Shown here: piece by piece, positions 18,280-26,898 of the stretch
How the letters are laid out: each line of letters starts with the position of its first letter
Position numbering within the stretch: position 1 is the stretch's first letter
Made by a program: the position numbers and the translations under genes
Notes under the pieces: generated by a model
What the model saw: the letters and a program-made list of their open reading frames with translations, nothing else
The model's database searches: none
Told to the model about the DNA's origin: nothing
From: JABDII01 sp963815325
GTDB lineage: Bacteria > Gemmatimonadota > Gemmatimonadetes > Gemmatimonadales > GWC2-71-9
Reading direction: 5' to 3'
Assembly (NCBI GenBank): GCA_963815325.1
Contig: CAWFGG010000010.1
Coordinates: 222,693 to 286,692 of the forward strand
DNA length: 64,000 nt

Positions 18280-19656
18280 TCACGGCGTGCGCGGTTGGTA
18301 GATAAAGTATGGGGCACCCAGCTCGCCGCCCACGGAGTCTGCTTCCTCGCGGGTTTGATACGGGCCGATGACCACGCGATACCCTTCGTCGCCTTGGCGC
18401 GGAGCCATGACGGAGGCGGACAGTCCCGCGGCACTCAGCCGAGTGGCGAAATCCTCTGCCCACTTGGGGTTCTGCGAGCTGCTCACCTGCAAGTAGATGC
18501 GCGGCCTGTCCCCAGGCTCACCGGCCTGGTCGTCTACGGGCGTCTCGTCGGGCCCGCTCGGCGCTTCGGGAGACCAGCTGAGCGGCAGGTAGAAGTCGAC
18601 GGCCCCATGCGCGATCCTCTGCACTTCCGGGAAGAGTTCGTCGGTCAAGTCGAGCGCCACGACATCGTCGCCCTGCCTGACCAGCGCGATGTCGCCGATG
18701 ATAACCGGGAGGTCATCGGCCCAGGCTCCGGCGATCGTTCCCCGATATTTCCCTGCCGCCACGTCCACCAGCCAGATCGAATCGACACCTGCCGGGCGCG
18801 CCATCAGCCACCCGCCGTAGAGCGTAGAGCGGAGAGCCTGCGGAGTACCGGGCAGAGTGATGCGGCCGATGGTCTTCTCGGCGTCCCGATCGACTTCCAC
18901 CAGGCGCTTGGTGGAGCCGGAGACATAGATCCGGTTTCCCGCAGGCGAAAAGGCAACCGCTCGAGCGGCGCCTGGGATGTCGATGGTTCGCGGACGGCCA
19001 TCCTTGGGGTTCAGCACGACGAGCGCGCTGTCCGCCGCGATGGCGAGGAGATCGCCCCAGGAGCTGACGGCGGTGGGGCCGTCGGGCAGATCGACCACGG
19101 AGGGGTCGTTGTCGGGCCGCACTACCGCCAGCCGCTGCGGCGCTCCAGTGAGCACGGCCACCACATCGTGTTGCAGGGTTCCGAACAAGCGCTGCGGTGT
19201 ACCGACCATTTTCCGGCCCCACCGAGCCGGCGTGCGGCGGTGGAGTTCGGTGACCGAGCTGTCGGTCCCAACGGCGAACAGCGCACCGTCGGGTGCCAGG
19301 AAGGCGTCGTAGACGTCCTCCACAAACACGTTCACCTTGCCGGTCTCCAGGTCCAGGCCGACGATTTGCTTGTCGCGATCGAGGGCGAACACCAGCCGCT
19401 GGTCCAGGTCGGTCCCGATGGGCCGGCGCAAGGCCGGCAGGGCGTCGGGTGTGCGGGGCCACGGGACCTCCGCCAGCGTGGGCGCCCGGTATAACGTCGG
19501 AACCCCGCCATCGTCGGGCATCCGGAGCAGGGTGGTGCTGGCGGTAACCTGGGTGAGCGCAGCGAAGTCGCCGAGGGACTGCCCAGCCCGCTCACCTCCG
19601 CATCCGGCGAGGGCCCAGAGCCCGCAGGCGGCGAGCGGAAGAAATCGTGTCGGCAC
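18280..19656 (-). CDS. SPOR-domain lipoprotein with a beta-propeller-like region
   Basis: About 458 residues. The N-terminus PTRFLPLAACGLWALAGCGG is a lipoprotein signal with lipobox LAGC. The middle (residues about 60-330) is made of repeated YVTN/WD-like strands such as QIVGLDLETGKVNVFVEDV, VAFSPAGNRIYVSGSTKRL and SIWLVDVAAGKYRG. The C-terminal 75 residues (IYLQVSSSQNPKWAEDFATRL..YRVVIGPYQTREEAD) form a SPOR peptidoglycan-binding domain. GTG 19656 is the likely start; TTG 19662 is possible. The same frame runs open far upstream over the 3' part of the barrel gene, but that extension lacks a signal and is coding in other frames. Probably a septal or envelope lipoprotein. Confidence 0.8.
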   Translation of the reverse strand: MPTRFLPLAACGLWALAGCGGERAGQSLGDFAALTQVTASTTLLRMPDDGGVPTLYRAPTLAEVPWPRTPDALPALRRPIGTDLDQRLVFALDRDKQIVGLDLETGKVNVFVEDVYDAFLAPDGALFAVGTDSSVTELHRRTPARWGRKMVGTPQRLFGTLQHDVVAVLTGAPQRLAVVRPDNDPSVVDLPDGPTAVSSWGDLLAIAADSALVVLNPKDGRPRTIDIPGAARAVAFSPAGNRIYVSGSTKRLVEVDRDAEKTIGRITLPGTPQALRSTLYGGWLMARPAGVDSIWLVDVAAGKYRGTIAGAWADDLPVIIGDIALVRQGDDVVALDLTDELFPEVQRIAHGAVDFYLPLSWSPEAPSGPDETPVDDQAGEPGDRPRIYLQVSSSQNPKWAEDFATRLSAAGLSASVMAPRQGDEGYRVVIGPYQTREEADSVGGELGAPYFIYQPRTP

Positions 19657-19679
19657 CGGCAAAAGATAGACGCGAACGC

Positions 19680-19717
19680 GGGCCACATCCAGCCCGGACC
19701 GGTGCTGGACGTGGCCC
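19680..19717 (-). terminator. Long hairpin between the barrel-protein gene and the SPOR lipoprotein gene
   Basis: GGGCCACATCCAGC (19680-19693) pairs with GCTGGACGTGGCCC (19704-19717) over 14 bp with one mismatch and a 10-nt loop. It lies 22 nt after the barrel-protein stop. On the minus strand the downstream sequence reaches TCTATCTTTT only about 15 nt later, so it may be a weak terminator, an attenuator or an mRNA-processing hairpin within the operon. Confidence 0.5.
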
Positions 19718-19739
19718 GCGGAGCCCGGCGGCGGGGGGG

Positions 19740-22700
19740 CTAGAAGGCCGGACCCAGGCTCAACGTCCAGTAATTCCCGATGTTCCGGTCCAGCGGGAAG
19801 TTCCAGTCGGCCCGCAGGATCAGGAAGTTGAAGAAGTTCATGCGGAGCGCGAGGCCCGCGGTGCTCAAAGGAGTTCGGACCCGAATCGGGTCGTCGCCCG
19901 CCTCGCGGGTGAACTTGAGGGTGCTGTTCTCGTTCCACGCCAAGCCCACGTCGTAGAACAGGGCGCCTTCGATGGGTGGCAGACCGCGCGGCACGAAACC
20001 CATGTCCGGCGTGAGAATGGGGAACCGGAGCTCGGCGCTGGCCACGGCCAGTTGGGTGCCCAGCATGCGGTCGAGTTCGACGCATCCGGTCTCGGCCTGC
20101 AAATCGACCCAGGGTGTTGCACTCGTTCCGGTAGTAGGAGCCCGACGTGTTGCCGCGCAACAGATCCGTCGAGCCCATGAAGACATCGAACCGATCGGCG
20201 TCGGGACCGATGCGGCCGAAGTAGAGCGCGCGGGTGGCGAGCACGAAGGGTCCGGGCAACCGGTCGTAGCGTCGGTAGTCGAGGGTCCCTTGGGTAAAGT
20301 CCCAGCCACCGATGGTACGGGAGAGTTCCAGCGATAGCGCCGGCCCATGAATGGGGCCGTCCAGCCGAACAGGGTGTTGTCGAACACCATGGCGACGCTT
20401 GGCTGCACGAAGTTCGTGCTGCCCAAGGATCGTTCTACGATGCGGGGCTCGGCCACGAGCAAGCCCGTCTGGGGATTGTATGGCTCCTCGAGCGCCAGGA
20501 TATCGTCTTCGATGTTGACCAGCCGCATGCCCAGCTCGATCCGTCGGAACGTATTGAGCGGGTAGAATCCCTGGGCGAACGCCTGGCGGACGATGAGCCG
20601 CCGGATGTTGGTCACGAACGTGTTCAACCCCGGTGCCGGGTCATTCACCCGCAGCTGATCCAATTCCGCGTAGAAGACCGGGTCCTGTGAGATCCCCACC
20701 TGCCAGTTCAGCCGCCGACTCAGGTTGGTGAACGCCACGAAGACCTGGGCTTCCTTGATCCGACCATTCAAGAATGCCGCAATCGCCAGCTGGTGATTGT
20801 TGAGCATGTCGGTCAGGACAATCGCGCTCCCGCCATAAAACCCGTTGCCGAACGTGTCTCGGCTGTAGCCGATCGACGGCCGCGACACGTAGTCCGGGCT
20901 GAGCTTGGCGCGGTACTTCCCGACGGAGAATTCGCTGGTGTCCGGCAGGTTGAGAGACACGGAGTCGAGCAGGGAAGCTACGGAAATCGGTCCGCCGGCA
21001 TTCGGGACCGAGTCCACCCCCGCCACCACCTGGCCCGCGGCGCGGAAGCCACGCGGAGTCCGATAGATGGTGCCGCCCTCGCGCACCTGGGGCTGCACTT
21101 TCGGCGGCGCCTCCAGCACGCCGGGCGGAACCGCCGCAGAGTCCGGGACGGCAGCAAGTGCGGGCTCAGCTGGGGGCTGCACGTTCGGTGGGGTCTCCAA
21201 CGCCCCGGGCGGAACCGCCGCGGAATCCGGGGCGGCAGCAAACACGGGCTCCAGTGGTGGAGCGGCCTCCGACTCGAAGGGGGCGCCCTTGAGCGCTCTC
21301 GGATCGTCGAGCGTGTACACGTCGAAGTTGTTCTTTTCGTAATACACGAACGCGAGACGATCCGCGTCGGCGGCCCATGAGAGCACCGGCGACTCGGGCG
21401 TGATCGACTCGGCCCCGGTGTACAGATCGGTCAGTTTGTAGATGTCCTGGGCTTCGAAATCATAGAGGAAGATGTTCGATACCCCTGTCCGATCGGACAC
21501 AAACGCGAGGGAACGCCCGTCGGGGGCCCACTGCGGGCTCATGTTCTTTCCCGCATCCATGTGACGCAGCACCTCTTCCGTGCCGCTATCGAGATGGAAC
21601 AGGGCGATGCGGAAGTTGCCGAAGGCCAGCGTGGCGAAGTCCGTCTCTGGTCCGCGATCCGTCACGAACGCGATGGTCCTGCCGTCGGGCGACCAGACAG
21701 GCTGGAGGTTGGCGTACTTGTCGTCAGTGAGCTTGCGAAAGCCGGTGCCGTCACGATTCACCAAGTACAGGTCTGAAATGCCGCCGTCATGGCCGGTGAA
21801 CACCAGCTGCGCCCCGTCGGGGCTCCACGATGGGTTGGTGATGCCGTTGAGTTGGACCTTGATTCGCCCGACCTCTTTCCCGTTCTCCCCGTTGATGATG
21901 ACGATGTCGTCCTGGGCCTTGCGGCCGGCCGCGATGGCGAGGAATTGGCCGTCCGGCGACCAGCTCATGCTTGCCTTCAGAAAGCGGAGGGTCCGGAAAT
22001 TGGGATCGAAGGTCGACTTGACCAGGCGGCGCTTGACCTTGCCGGTAGTCGCGTCCGCCAGATACAGATCGATGAAGAAGAAGTCCTTCTCGCTCAGGTA
22101 CGCGATGGTGGAGCCGTCCGGCCTCAGGGCCGGGGCAATGTGGTATCGGCCCTCGGATCGCTCCTCGGTCAAGACGGGCGACGCGACCACCCGGGCCTTG
22201 ACTCGGTCCTTGATCTCGGGGAGATACTGCTTCTGGACATCGTCGCGCCACTGCTCGATGAGCTGAAGTACCGTCACGCCGAGCACCCGGCGGAACGAGC
22301 CCTCGATGCCGCCGGTCACCGTGCCCTGGAGGAGGGCGCCGATGGCCTCGTCGCCCCACCGCCGTCCAATGTAGGCCATGATCGAGTGGCCATATCGGTA
22401 GGGGAAGACCCGTTCCAACTGGCGCAGGGTCGGCAGGTCTCCCTCGAGCGCCGCATCGCGAATCCACATGGCCGTTTGCGGCGTGATATCGCCAAGCGAG
22501 AGGTACTCGGCCATGCCTTCGGCGAACCACAACGGTGGGTTGACCCGCAGAATGGTTGAGAGCCCGGAGCCAGCCTTGCCACGGCTCCAGACGTCATATT
22601 GGAATTGGTGCACCATTTCGTGCTGGAGCACGTGCTCGAATTCGGAATAGGAGCCTGTGAACGGCAAAATGGCGCGGTGCTTGAAAAAATCCGTAACGCC

Positions 22701-23021
22701 GCCCGTGCCCTCCCCAACATTGAGCGTATTGGTCTGTTCGAAATCCGCGCTCGAGGCGTACAGAATGATCGGCTTCCGCTCCTTGAACTCATGGCTCAGG
22801 ATGCGGGAGAGGCGCGCATAGGCGCGCTCGGCCATCCGGGCGGCGTCCATGGCCGCCGTGCGCTCCCGCTGATAGAAGTAGATATCGAAATGCTCGGTCT
22901 TGATGACCTGGAAGTCGAATTTGGTGTACTGGACCTTGTTTTTCCCGAAGTACTGGGCAGCGCTCACCCCCGGCAAACCGATGACGCACGCCATTACCAA
23001 CCATGCTGTCCGTCTCGACAT
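19740..23021 (-). CDS. Metallopeptidase-like, TolB-type propeller and Omp85-like barrel protein
   Basis: 1093-residue exported protein with a signal peptide (MSRRTAWLVMACVIGLPGVSA). Residues about 25-260 form an MA-like peptidase region with the zinc motif HEMVHQFQY (HExxH) and a downstream Glu in WFAEGMAEYLSLG. Residues about 290-600 carry PD40/TolB-like propeller repeats (SWSPDGQFLAIAAG, VWSPDGRTIAFVTDRG, QWAPDGRSLAFVSDR). A Pro/Ala-rich linker with an 84-bp tandem repeat follows. The C-terminal 370 residues look like a BamA/TamA-type barrel ending in Phe (SLGPAF). Between about 20335 and 20115 this frame encodes a non-barrel-like stretch while the next frame encodes the expected barrel sequence, implying two compensating indels. 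The substrate is unknown. Confidence 0.82.
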   Translation of the reverse strand: MSRRTAWLVMACVIGLPGVSAAQYFGKNKVQYTKFDFQVIKTEHFDIYFYQRERTAAMDAARMAERAYARLSRILSHEFKERKPIILYASSADFEQTNTLNVGEGTGGVTDFFKHRAILPFTGSYSEFEHVLQHEMVHQFQYDVWSRGKAGSGLSTILRVNPPLWFAEGMAEYLSLGDITPQTAMWIRDAALEGDLPTLRQLERVFPYRYGHSIMAYIGRRWGDEAIGALLQGTVTGGIEGSFRRVLGVTVLQLIEQWRDDVQKQYLPEIKDRVKARVVASPVLTEERSEGRYHIAPALRPDGSTIAYLSEKDFFFIDLYLADATTGKVKRRLVKSTFDPNFRTLRFLKASMSWSPDGQFLAIAAGRKAQDDIVIINGENGKEVGRIKVQLNGITNPSWSPDGAQLVFTGHDGGISDLYLVNRDGTGFRKLTDDKYANLQPVWSPDGRTIAFVTDRGPETDFATLAFGNFRIALFHLDSGTEEVLRHMDAGKNMSPQWAPDGRSLAFVSDRTGVSNIFLYDFEAQDIYKLTDLYTGAESITPESPVLSWAADADRLAFVYYEKNNFDVYTLDDPRALKGAPFESEAAPPLEPVFAAAPDSAAVPPGALETPPNVQPPAEPALAAVPDSAAVPPGVLEAPPKVQPQVREGGTIYRTPRGFRAAGQVVAGVDSVPNAGGPISVASLLDSVSLNLPDTSEFSVGKYRAKLSPDYVSRPSIGYSRDTFGNGFYGGSAIVLTDMLNNHQLAIAAFLNGRIKEAQVFVAFTNLSRRLNWQVGISQDPVFYAELDQLRVNDPAPGLNTFVTNIRRLIVRQAFAQGFYPLNTFRRIELGMRLVNIEDDILALEEPYNPQTGLLVAEPRIVERSLGSTNFVQPSVAMVFDNTLFGWTAPFMGRRYRWNSPVPSVAGTLPKGPSTTDATTGCPDPSCSPPARSTSAASVPTPIGSMSSWARRICCAATRRAPTTGTSATPWVDLQAETGCVELDRMLGTQLAVASAELRFPILTPDMGFVPRGLPPIEGALFYDVGLAWNENSTLKFTREAGDDPIRVRTPLSTAGLALRMNFFNFLILRADWNFPLDRNIGNYWTLSLGPAF
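21090..21257 (-). repeat. 84-bp tandem repeat, two copies, in the linker of the barrel protein
   Basis: Two imperfect copies, with the word CTGCAC recurring at 21093 and 21177 (period 84 bp, 28 residues), encode the units PDSAAVPPGALETPPNVQP and PDSAAVPPGVLEAPPKVQP. The repeat is in frame and lies in the Pro/Ala-rich linker between propeller and barrel, so copy number could vary without breaking the gene. Confidence 0.8.
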
Positions 23022-23037
23022 GAGCTACCTCAAACCT

Positions 23038-23418
23038 TTAGGAGCTGGCCAGCAGCTCCGGTGCATCACCCCACAACCGCTCCAGCTGATAGAACGCGCG
23101 GGTCTCGGGATGAAAGACATGAATCACGAAATCCACATAGTCCAACAATACCCACCGGCCGCCTCGAACGCCCTCAATGTGGTGGGCCCGGTGCCCGTGC
23201 TGCCGCAACCGCTCCTCCACCACGTCGGCGATGCCACGCACGTGGGCATCAGAGGTCCCTGATGCAATGACGAAGAAGTCGGTGGCATCGCTCACATGTC
23301 GGAGATCGAGGACCACGATTTCCCGGCCCTTGCGGTCCTCGACCGCCTCTACGGCGAGGGCGATTGGCTCGGGGAGCCGAGCCGGCCGCGGGGACCGTTC
23401 AGCCGGTGTGCGGGCCAC
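23038..23418 (-). CDS. rsfS: Ribosomal silencing factor RsfS
   Basis: 126-residue RsfS/Iojap-family protein that binds uL14 and blocks subunit joining. Key stretches: EDRKGREIVVLDLRHVS, DFFVIASGTSDAHVRGIAD and GRWVLLDYVDFVIHVFHPETRAFYQLERLW. The start is taken as GTG 23418, preceded by GAGGAGG; it overlaps the 3' end of the DAK2/DegV gene by 20 nt in another frame. Upstream in-frame codons up to 23556 lie inside that gene and do not look like RsfS. The barrel-protein gene starts 16 nt after the stop. Confidence 0.92.
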   Translation of the reverse strand: MARTPAERSPRPARLPEPIALAVEAVEDRKGREIVVLDLRHVSDATDFFVIASGTSDAHVRGIADVVEERLRQHGHRAHHIEGVRGGRWVLLDYVDFVIHVFHPETRAFYQLERLWGDAPELLASS

Positions 23419-25267
23419 GGGCCTCCTCGGTTGGGCGCTGGGCGTCTCGGCGGTCCGGGCTATCCTCGACTTGGTAAAAGACGGCCCAGGCGCCGGCACC
23501 CACGTGGGTAGCCAACGCGGCGGTTGCGGGGGACACCAGGCAATCACGGGGCGCAAACCTGGCCACCATGGCGCTCCGGACCTCCTCGGCCACCTCGGGC
23601 GCGTCCACGTGTACCACCCCGAGCCGGAACCGCTCCGGCCGGGGGGTCAAGCGCTGGTCCAGCAGTGCCACCATCCGGGGCAGGACATTGGCGCGGCCGC
23701 GCACCCGATCGAGTGGAATCACGGCGCCGCTCGCGTCGAGGCCCAGTATGGGTTTGACGTCCAGCATCCCGGCCAGCCACGCCTTGCCGCGGCTGACCCG
23801 GCCCGAGCGAAGCAGGTTGTCGAACTGGTCGACCGTCAAGAGGAGGCCCGACCGGCCCCGGATGTGCTCGAGCTCGGCCACGATCTTGGGGACCGGCCAG
23901 CCGGACTCCGCAAGCTCCGCCGCCCGGAGGGCCAACAGCCCAACCCCGAGCGAGGCCGAACGGCTGTCCACCAGATGGATGCCATCCAGCTTGGCCGCCC
24001 GGACCGCGGCCTGGACCGACTGGAAAGTTCCCGACAAGGCCGACGAGAGCAGCACCACGATTACTTCGGCGGCCTCGGCTCTCGCGTCCCTCAGGACCTG
24101 AACGATCTCGGCAGGGGTCGGCTGGGATGTGGTGGGGATGGTCCGGCTGGTCCTGAGACGACGGAAGAACTCGGCGGGGGTGAGCTCGACCCGATCCCGG
24201 AACGTCTCGTCCCCGAACATCACCTGAAGCGGCACCAACGCGATCGCGTGGCGGTCCAGCAGGGTGTCGGATAGGTCCGCAGAACTGTCCGCCACCACTG
24301 CGACCGCGCGCTGGGTTTCGTGTGACAGGCCACGATGTTGGGCCCGCATGTCATCCGCTTTGCGGCTCGTGATCGTGCCCCATTGCGCCACATGGGCATA
24401 GACGGCCTCGGGCTCATCGGTGTGCACATGGATCTTGAGCACATCCATGGCCTCCGCCACGACGAGCGACCCACCAAACTTGCGCAGCTGGGCGCGGACC
24501 TGGTTGGCAGGCGGGAACCCCGTGCCCTCTATGAGCACTTCGGTGCAATACTGGTAATCCCGTTCCGCGTCGACCAGGGCGATGGCGGCCGGCACCATGG
24601 CCGAAACCTCTTTCTCCGAGACGCGCCCGACCGGCTCGATCGGTTCTCCATCGACCAAGCGGACCATGCCCTCGATCATCCGGACAAATCCCTTGCCGCC
24701 GGCGTCCACCACGCCCGCCTCCTTGAGGACAGCCAATAGCTCTGGCGTCGCTGCCAGGGCCTCCTTCCCGCGGGTCAGCATTCTGTGGAGGAAGTGCCGG
24801 ATGTCCGGTGAGTCGGCCGCCGCCCGCTGCGCCTCCTCGGCGGCTTGGCGCGCGACAGTGAGAATCGTGCCCTCGCGGGGATCGTCGATTGAGTTGTAGA
24901 GGTGCTCGGCGCCTCGTCTGACCGCGTTGGCCAGCTCTCGCACCGTCGCGCTCGGGAGGTGGTCCAGAGCCTCCGCAACTCCGAGGAGGAAGTGTGCCAG
25001 CATCATGCCCGAGTTGCCCCGCGCACCCATAACGGCCGCGCGGGCCATGGTGCGGGCCGTCTCGTTGAGCGGCGCCTCTCCGAGTGATTCGAGCGCGTCG
25101 GCGACCGAGCGGAGCGTCAGACTGAAATTGGTGCCGGTATCGCCGTCAGGTACCGGAAACACATTGATCCGGTTGATCTCCTCCCGTCCCGCCGCCACCC
25201 ATTCAGACGCCGCAAATAGCGATCGGGCCAGCCGAGGGCCGTCGAGATACCCGATGCCGACGGTCAC
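23399..25267 (-). CDS. DAK2 (FakA-like) and DegV (FakB-like) fusion protein
   Basis: 622-residue two-module protein. Residues about 1-200 form a DhaL/DAK2 kinase domain with the nucleotide/metal motif NVFPVPDGDTGTN and GARGNSGMMLAHFL. Residues about 210-330 match the middle region of FakA (AGGKGFVRMIEGM, CTEVLIEG, GGSLVVAEAMDVLKIHVHTD). Residues about 335-615 form a DegV lipid-binding domain (VAVVADSSADLSD, FRRLRTSRTIPTTSQPTP, LSSALSGTFQS, LVDSRSASLGVGLLALRAAEL). In Firmicutes, FakA phosphorylates fatty acids held by a separate FakB/DegV protein; here both are on one chain. GTG 25267 lies 10 nt after the rplI stop. The in-frame extension upstream of 25267 is antisense-like and was not used. 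Confidence 0.9.
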   Translation of the reverse strand: MTVGIGYLDGPRLARSLFAASEWVAAGREEINRINVFPVPDGDTGTNFSLTLRSVADALESLGEAPLNETARTMARAAVMGARGNSGMMLAHFLLGVAEALDHLPSATVRELANAVRRGAEHLYNSIDDPREGTILTVARQAAEEAQRAAADSPDIRHFLHRMLTRGKEALAATPELLAVLKEAGVVDAGGKGFVRMIEGMVRLVDGEPIEPVGRVSEKEVSAMVPAAIALVDAERDYQYCTEVLIEGTGFPPANQVRAQLRKFGGSLVVAEAMDVLKIHVHTDEPEAVYAHVAQWGTITSRKADDMRAQHRGLSHETQRAVAVVADSSADLSDTLLDRHAIALVPLQVMFGDETFRDRVELTPAEFFRRLRTSRTIPTTSQPTPAEIVQVLRDARAEAAEVIVVLLSSALSGTFQSVQAAVRAAKLDGIHLVDSRSASLGVGLLALRAAELAESGWPVPKIVAELEHIRGRSGLLLTVDQFDNLLRSGRVSRGKAWLAGMLDVKPILGLDASGAVIPLDRVRGRANVLPRMVALLDQRLTPRPERFRLGVVHVDAPEVAEEVRSAMVARFAPRDCLVSPATAALATHVGAGAWAVFYQVEDSPDRRDAQRPTEEARGPHTG

Positions 25268-25277
25268 GGATCGAATC

Positions 25278-25724
25278 CTATTCCGGCACCACCGTGACTC
25301 GCACGCCGGCCGGTACATCGGGGTGGAGTTTGATCGAGACCGTGTGATCCCCCAGGGTCTTGATCGGGTGTTCGAGGTCGACCTTGCGCTTATCGATGTC
25401 GAATCCCTTGGACGCCAGCGCATCGGCCACATCCTGCGCCGTGATGGACCCGAACAGCCGCTCACCCTCGCCCACCTTTCCGGGCAGCGTCAGGGTGATG
25501 CCCCGCAAGGAATCCGCCAGGCGCTCGGCGTCTCCCTTTTGGGCTGCGAGCCGGACGCCAAGCGCCCTGGTCTCTGCCGCGATGCGTTTCTTGTTGCCCT
25601 CGGTTGCCGAGTAGGCCAGCCCCTTCGGCAGCAGATAATTCCTCGCGTAGCCCGGTCGGACCCGTACCATCTCTCCCGCACGCCCGAGCGAACTGACGTC
25701 TTGACGCAGAATGACTTCGATCAT
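25278..25724 (-). CDS. rplI: 50S ribosomal protein L9
   Basis: 148-residue bL9. The N-terminal domain MIEVILRQDVSSLGRAGEMVRVRPGYARNYLLPKGLA has the rRNA-binding loop, a long connecting helix follows, and the C-terminal domain includes LFGSITAQDVADAL and VSIKLHPDVPAGVRVTVV. ATG 25724 has a strong AGGAGG site immediately upstream and overlaps the stop of the DUF2232 gene by 4 nt. Gene order rpsF-rpsR-DUF2232-rplI is a common bacterial arrangement. Confidence 0.97.
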   Translation of the reverse strand: MIEVILRQDVSSLGRAGEMVRVRPGYARNYLLPKGLAYSATEGNKKRIAAETRALGVRLAAQKGDAERLADSLRGITLTLPGKVGEGERLFGSITAQDVADALASKGFDIDKRKVDLEHPIKTLGDHTVSIKLHPDVPAGVRVTVVPE

Positions 25725-26587
25725 GGAGTTCCTCCTGTGAACAGTCGCTTGGCGCGCTGTCGAAATCCGACCCAGGTATCGGCCAGGCCCACGAGTACCA
25801 GACTCGCGGCCACGAACGGGAATAGCAAGAGGCCGCCAACGAGCGCAAGCAGCAGCGGCTGCCACCCGCGGCCCTCCAGCGCAATTGCCCACACCACGGC
25901 GGCTCCACGGATGCCATAGAGCACTGCCAGCACCGCGAGCCCGTTCAGCGCCAGGGCGGTGTACGACCGGCCCATGTCGGCAAGGTACACCCCCAGGCCG
26001 GCGATGACCGCCCAGACCAAGAAGTCGCTGACGGTGAAGGCGCGAAACGGCCTCGAGCCCTCGGCTGCCTTGCCTGCAATCCGCTGGTGCCACCGCACGG
26101 CCAGAGTGCCACCGGCGACCGCCATGAGCACCGCCAGGGCAGGGGTGAGCATGGCCGCCGGTCCTACCCCCGCCGCGAACTGATCGAGGGCCACGGCTAC
26201 GGCGGAGCCCGCTGGCGCCCCTCGGGTCACTTGGCCTGCGACCGTGCGATAGGTCTCCCACCCTTTGGCCTCGAGCGCCAGTTCGATCTGCCACCAGCCG
26301 ATGCCGAGATAGCGGCACCAGACGCCGGTCGCGACTACCGCCCCCGCGGCCGCCCATAGGGTCTGCGACAGGAGAGACCCTCGCCCGAGGACCACGGCAA
26401 TGATGAAGGCTCCTGCGAACAGGATCCCACCCGCCCGGAGACTCTGATCCGCCAAACCTCCCGGCTGCGCAAACCACACCGCCGCCCAGGCCGCGATCGT
26501 GGCGAGCCAGAACCACTGGCGGCGCGAGGTAGGGCGGCGTAGAAGCAAGAGGCCAGCGAGCGGTCCGAGAAAGAAGACCACCATCAC
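25721..26587 (-). CDS. DUF2232-type polytopic membrane protein
   Basis: 288-residue integral membrane protein with about seven or eight hydrophobic segments (FFLGPLAGLLLL, WLATIAAWAAVWFA, AGAFIIAVVLG, MLTPALAVLMAVAG, DFLVWAVIAGLGVYL, LAVLAVLYGIRGAAVVWAIAL, LVGGLLLFPFVAASLVLVGL). The GIRG pair and the position between rpsR and rplI fit the DUF2232 family. Function is not established; no catalytic motif is visible. GTG 26587 or the adjacent ATG 26584 could start it. The stop overlaps the rplI start. Confidence 0.75.
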   Translation of the reverse strand: MMVVFFLGPLAGLLLLRRPTSRRQWFWLATIAAWAAVWFAQPGGLADQSLRAGGILFAGAFIIAVVLGRGSLLSQTLWAAAGAVVATGVWCRYLGIGWWQIELALEAKGWETYRTVAGQVTRGAPAGSAVAVALDQFAAGVGPAAMLTPALAVLMAVAGGTLAVRWHQRIAGKAAEGSRPFRAFTVSDFLVWAVIAGLGVYLADMGRSYTALALNGLAVLAVLYGIRGAAVVWAIALEGRGWQPLLLALVGGLLLFPFVAASLVLVGLADTWVGFRQRAKRLFTGGTP

Positions 26588-26676
26588 TGGCCAGCTGAGC
26601 AGAACATACCCACCTAGGACGAAGACCTGGCCAAGCTGCAGCCGGGAAGGTCCGGAATCGGTAAGGCCGGCAGAGG

Positions 26677-26898
26677 TCAGCCGCTATGGCCCTTGATGTA
26701 GGGGAGCAATGCCAGTTCGCGGGCCCGCTTGATGGCGGTGCTCAGTTGTCGCTGATGCCGGGCGCACGTTCCCGACAGCCTGCTGGGGAGGATCTTCCCC
26801 CGCTCCGTCAAGAACCGCGACAGCGTCCGATCGTCCTTGTAGTCGACGACCCGCACTCCCGACTCGCAAATGGTGCACGTCTTTTGTGGGCGTCTCAT
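26677..26898 (-). CDS. rpsR: 30S ribosomal protein S18
   Basis: 73-residue bS18. The N-terminal CTIC pair (residues 8-11) and a later Cys in SGTCARHQR are likely zinc ligands, the C+ form. The conserved core DYKDDRTLSRFLTERGKILPSRLSGTC and RQLSTAIKRARELALLPY are intact. ATG overlaps the rpsF stop (ATGA), so S6 and S18, which bind each other on 16S rRNA, are co-translated. Confidence 0.97.
   Translation of the reverse strand: MRRPQKTCTICESGVRVVDYKDDRTLSRFLTERGKILPSRLSGTCARHQRQLSTAIKRARELALLPYIKGHSG

Noticed and set aside
19657..20259. Open frame extending the SPOR lipoprotein upstream
   Set aside because: No signal or family similarity. Part of the frame (20110-20259) holds the displaced barrel sequence, and the rest is a shadow of the barrel gene's 3' end.
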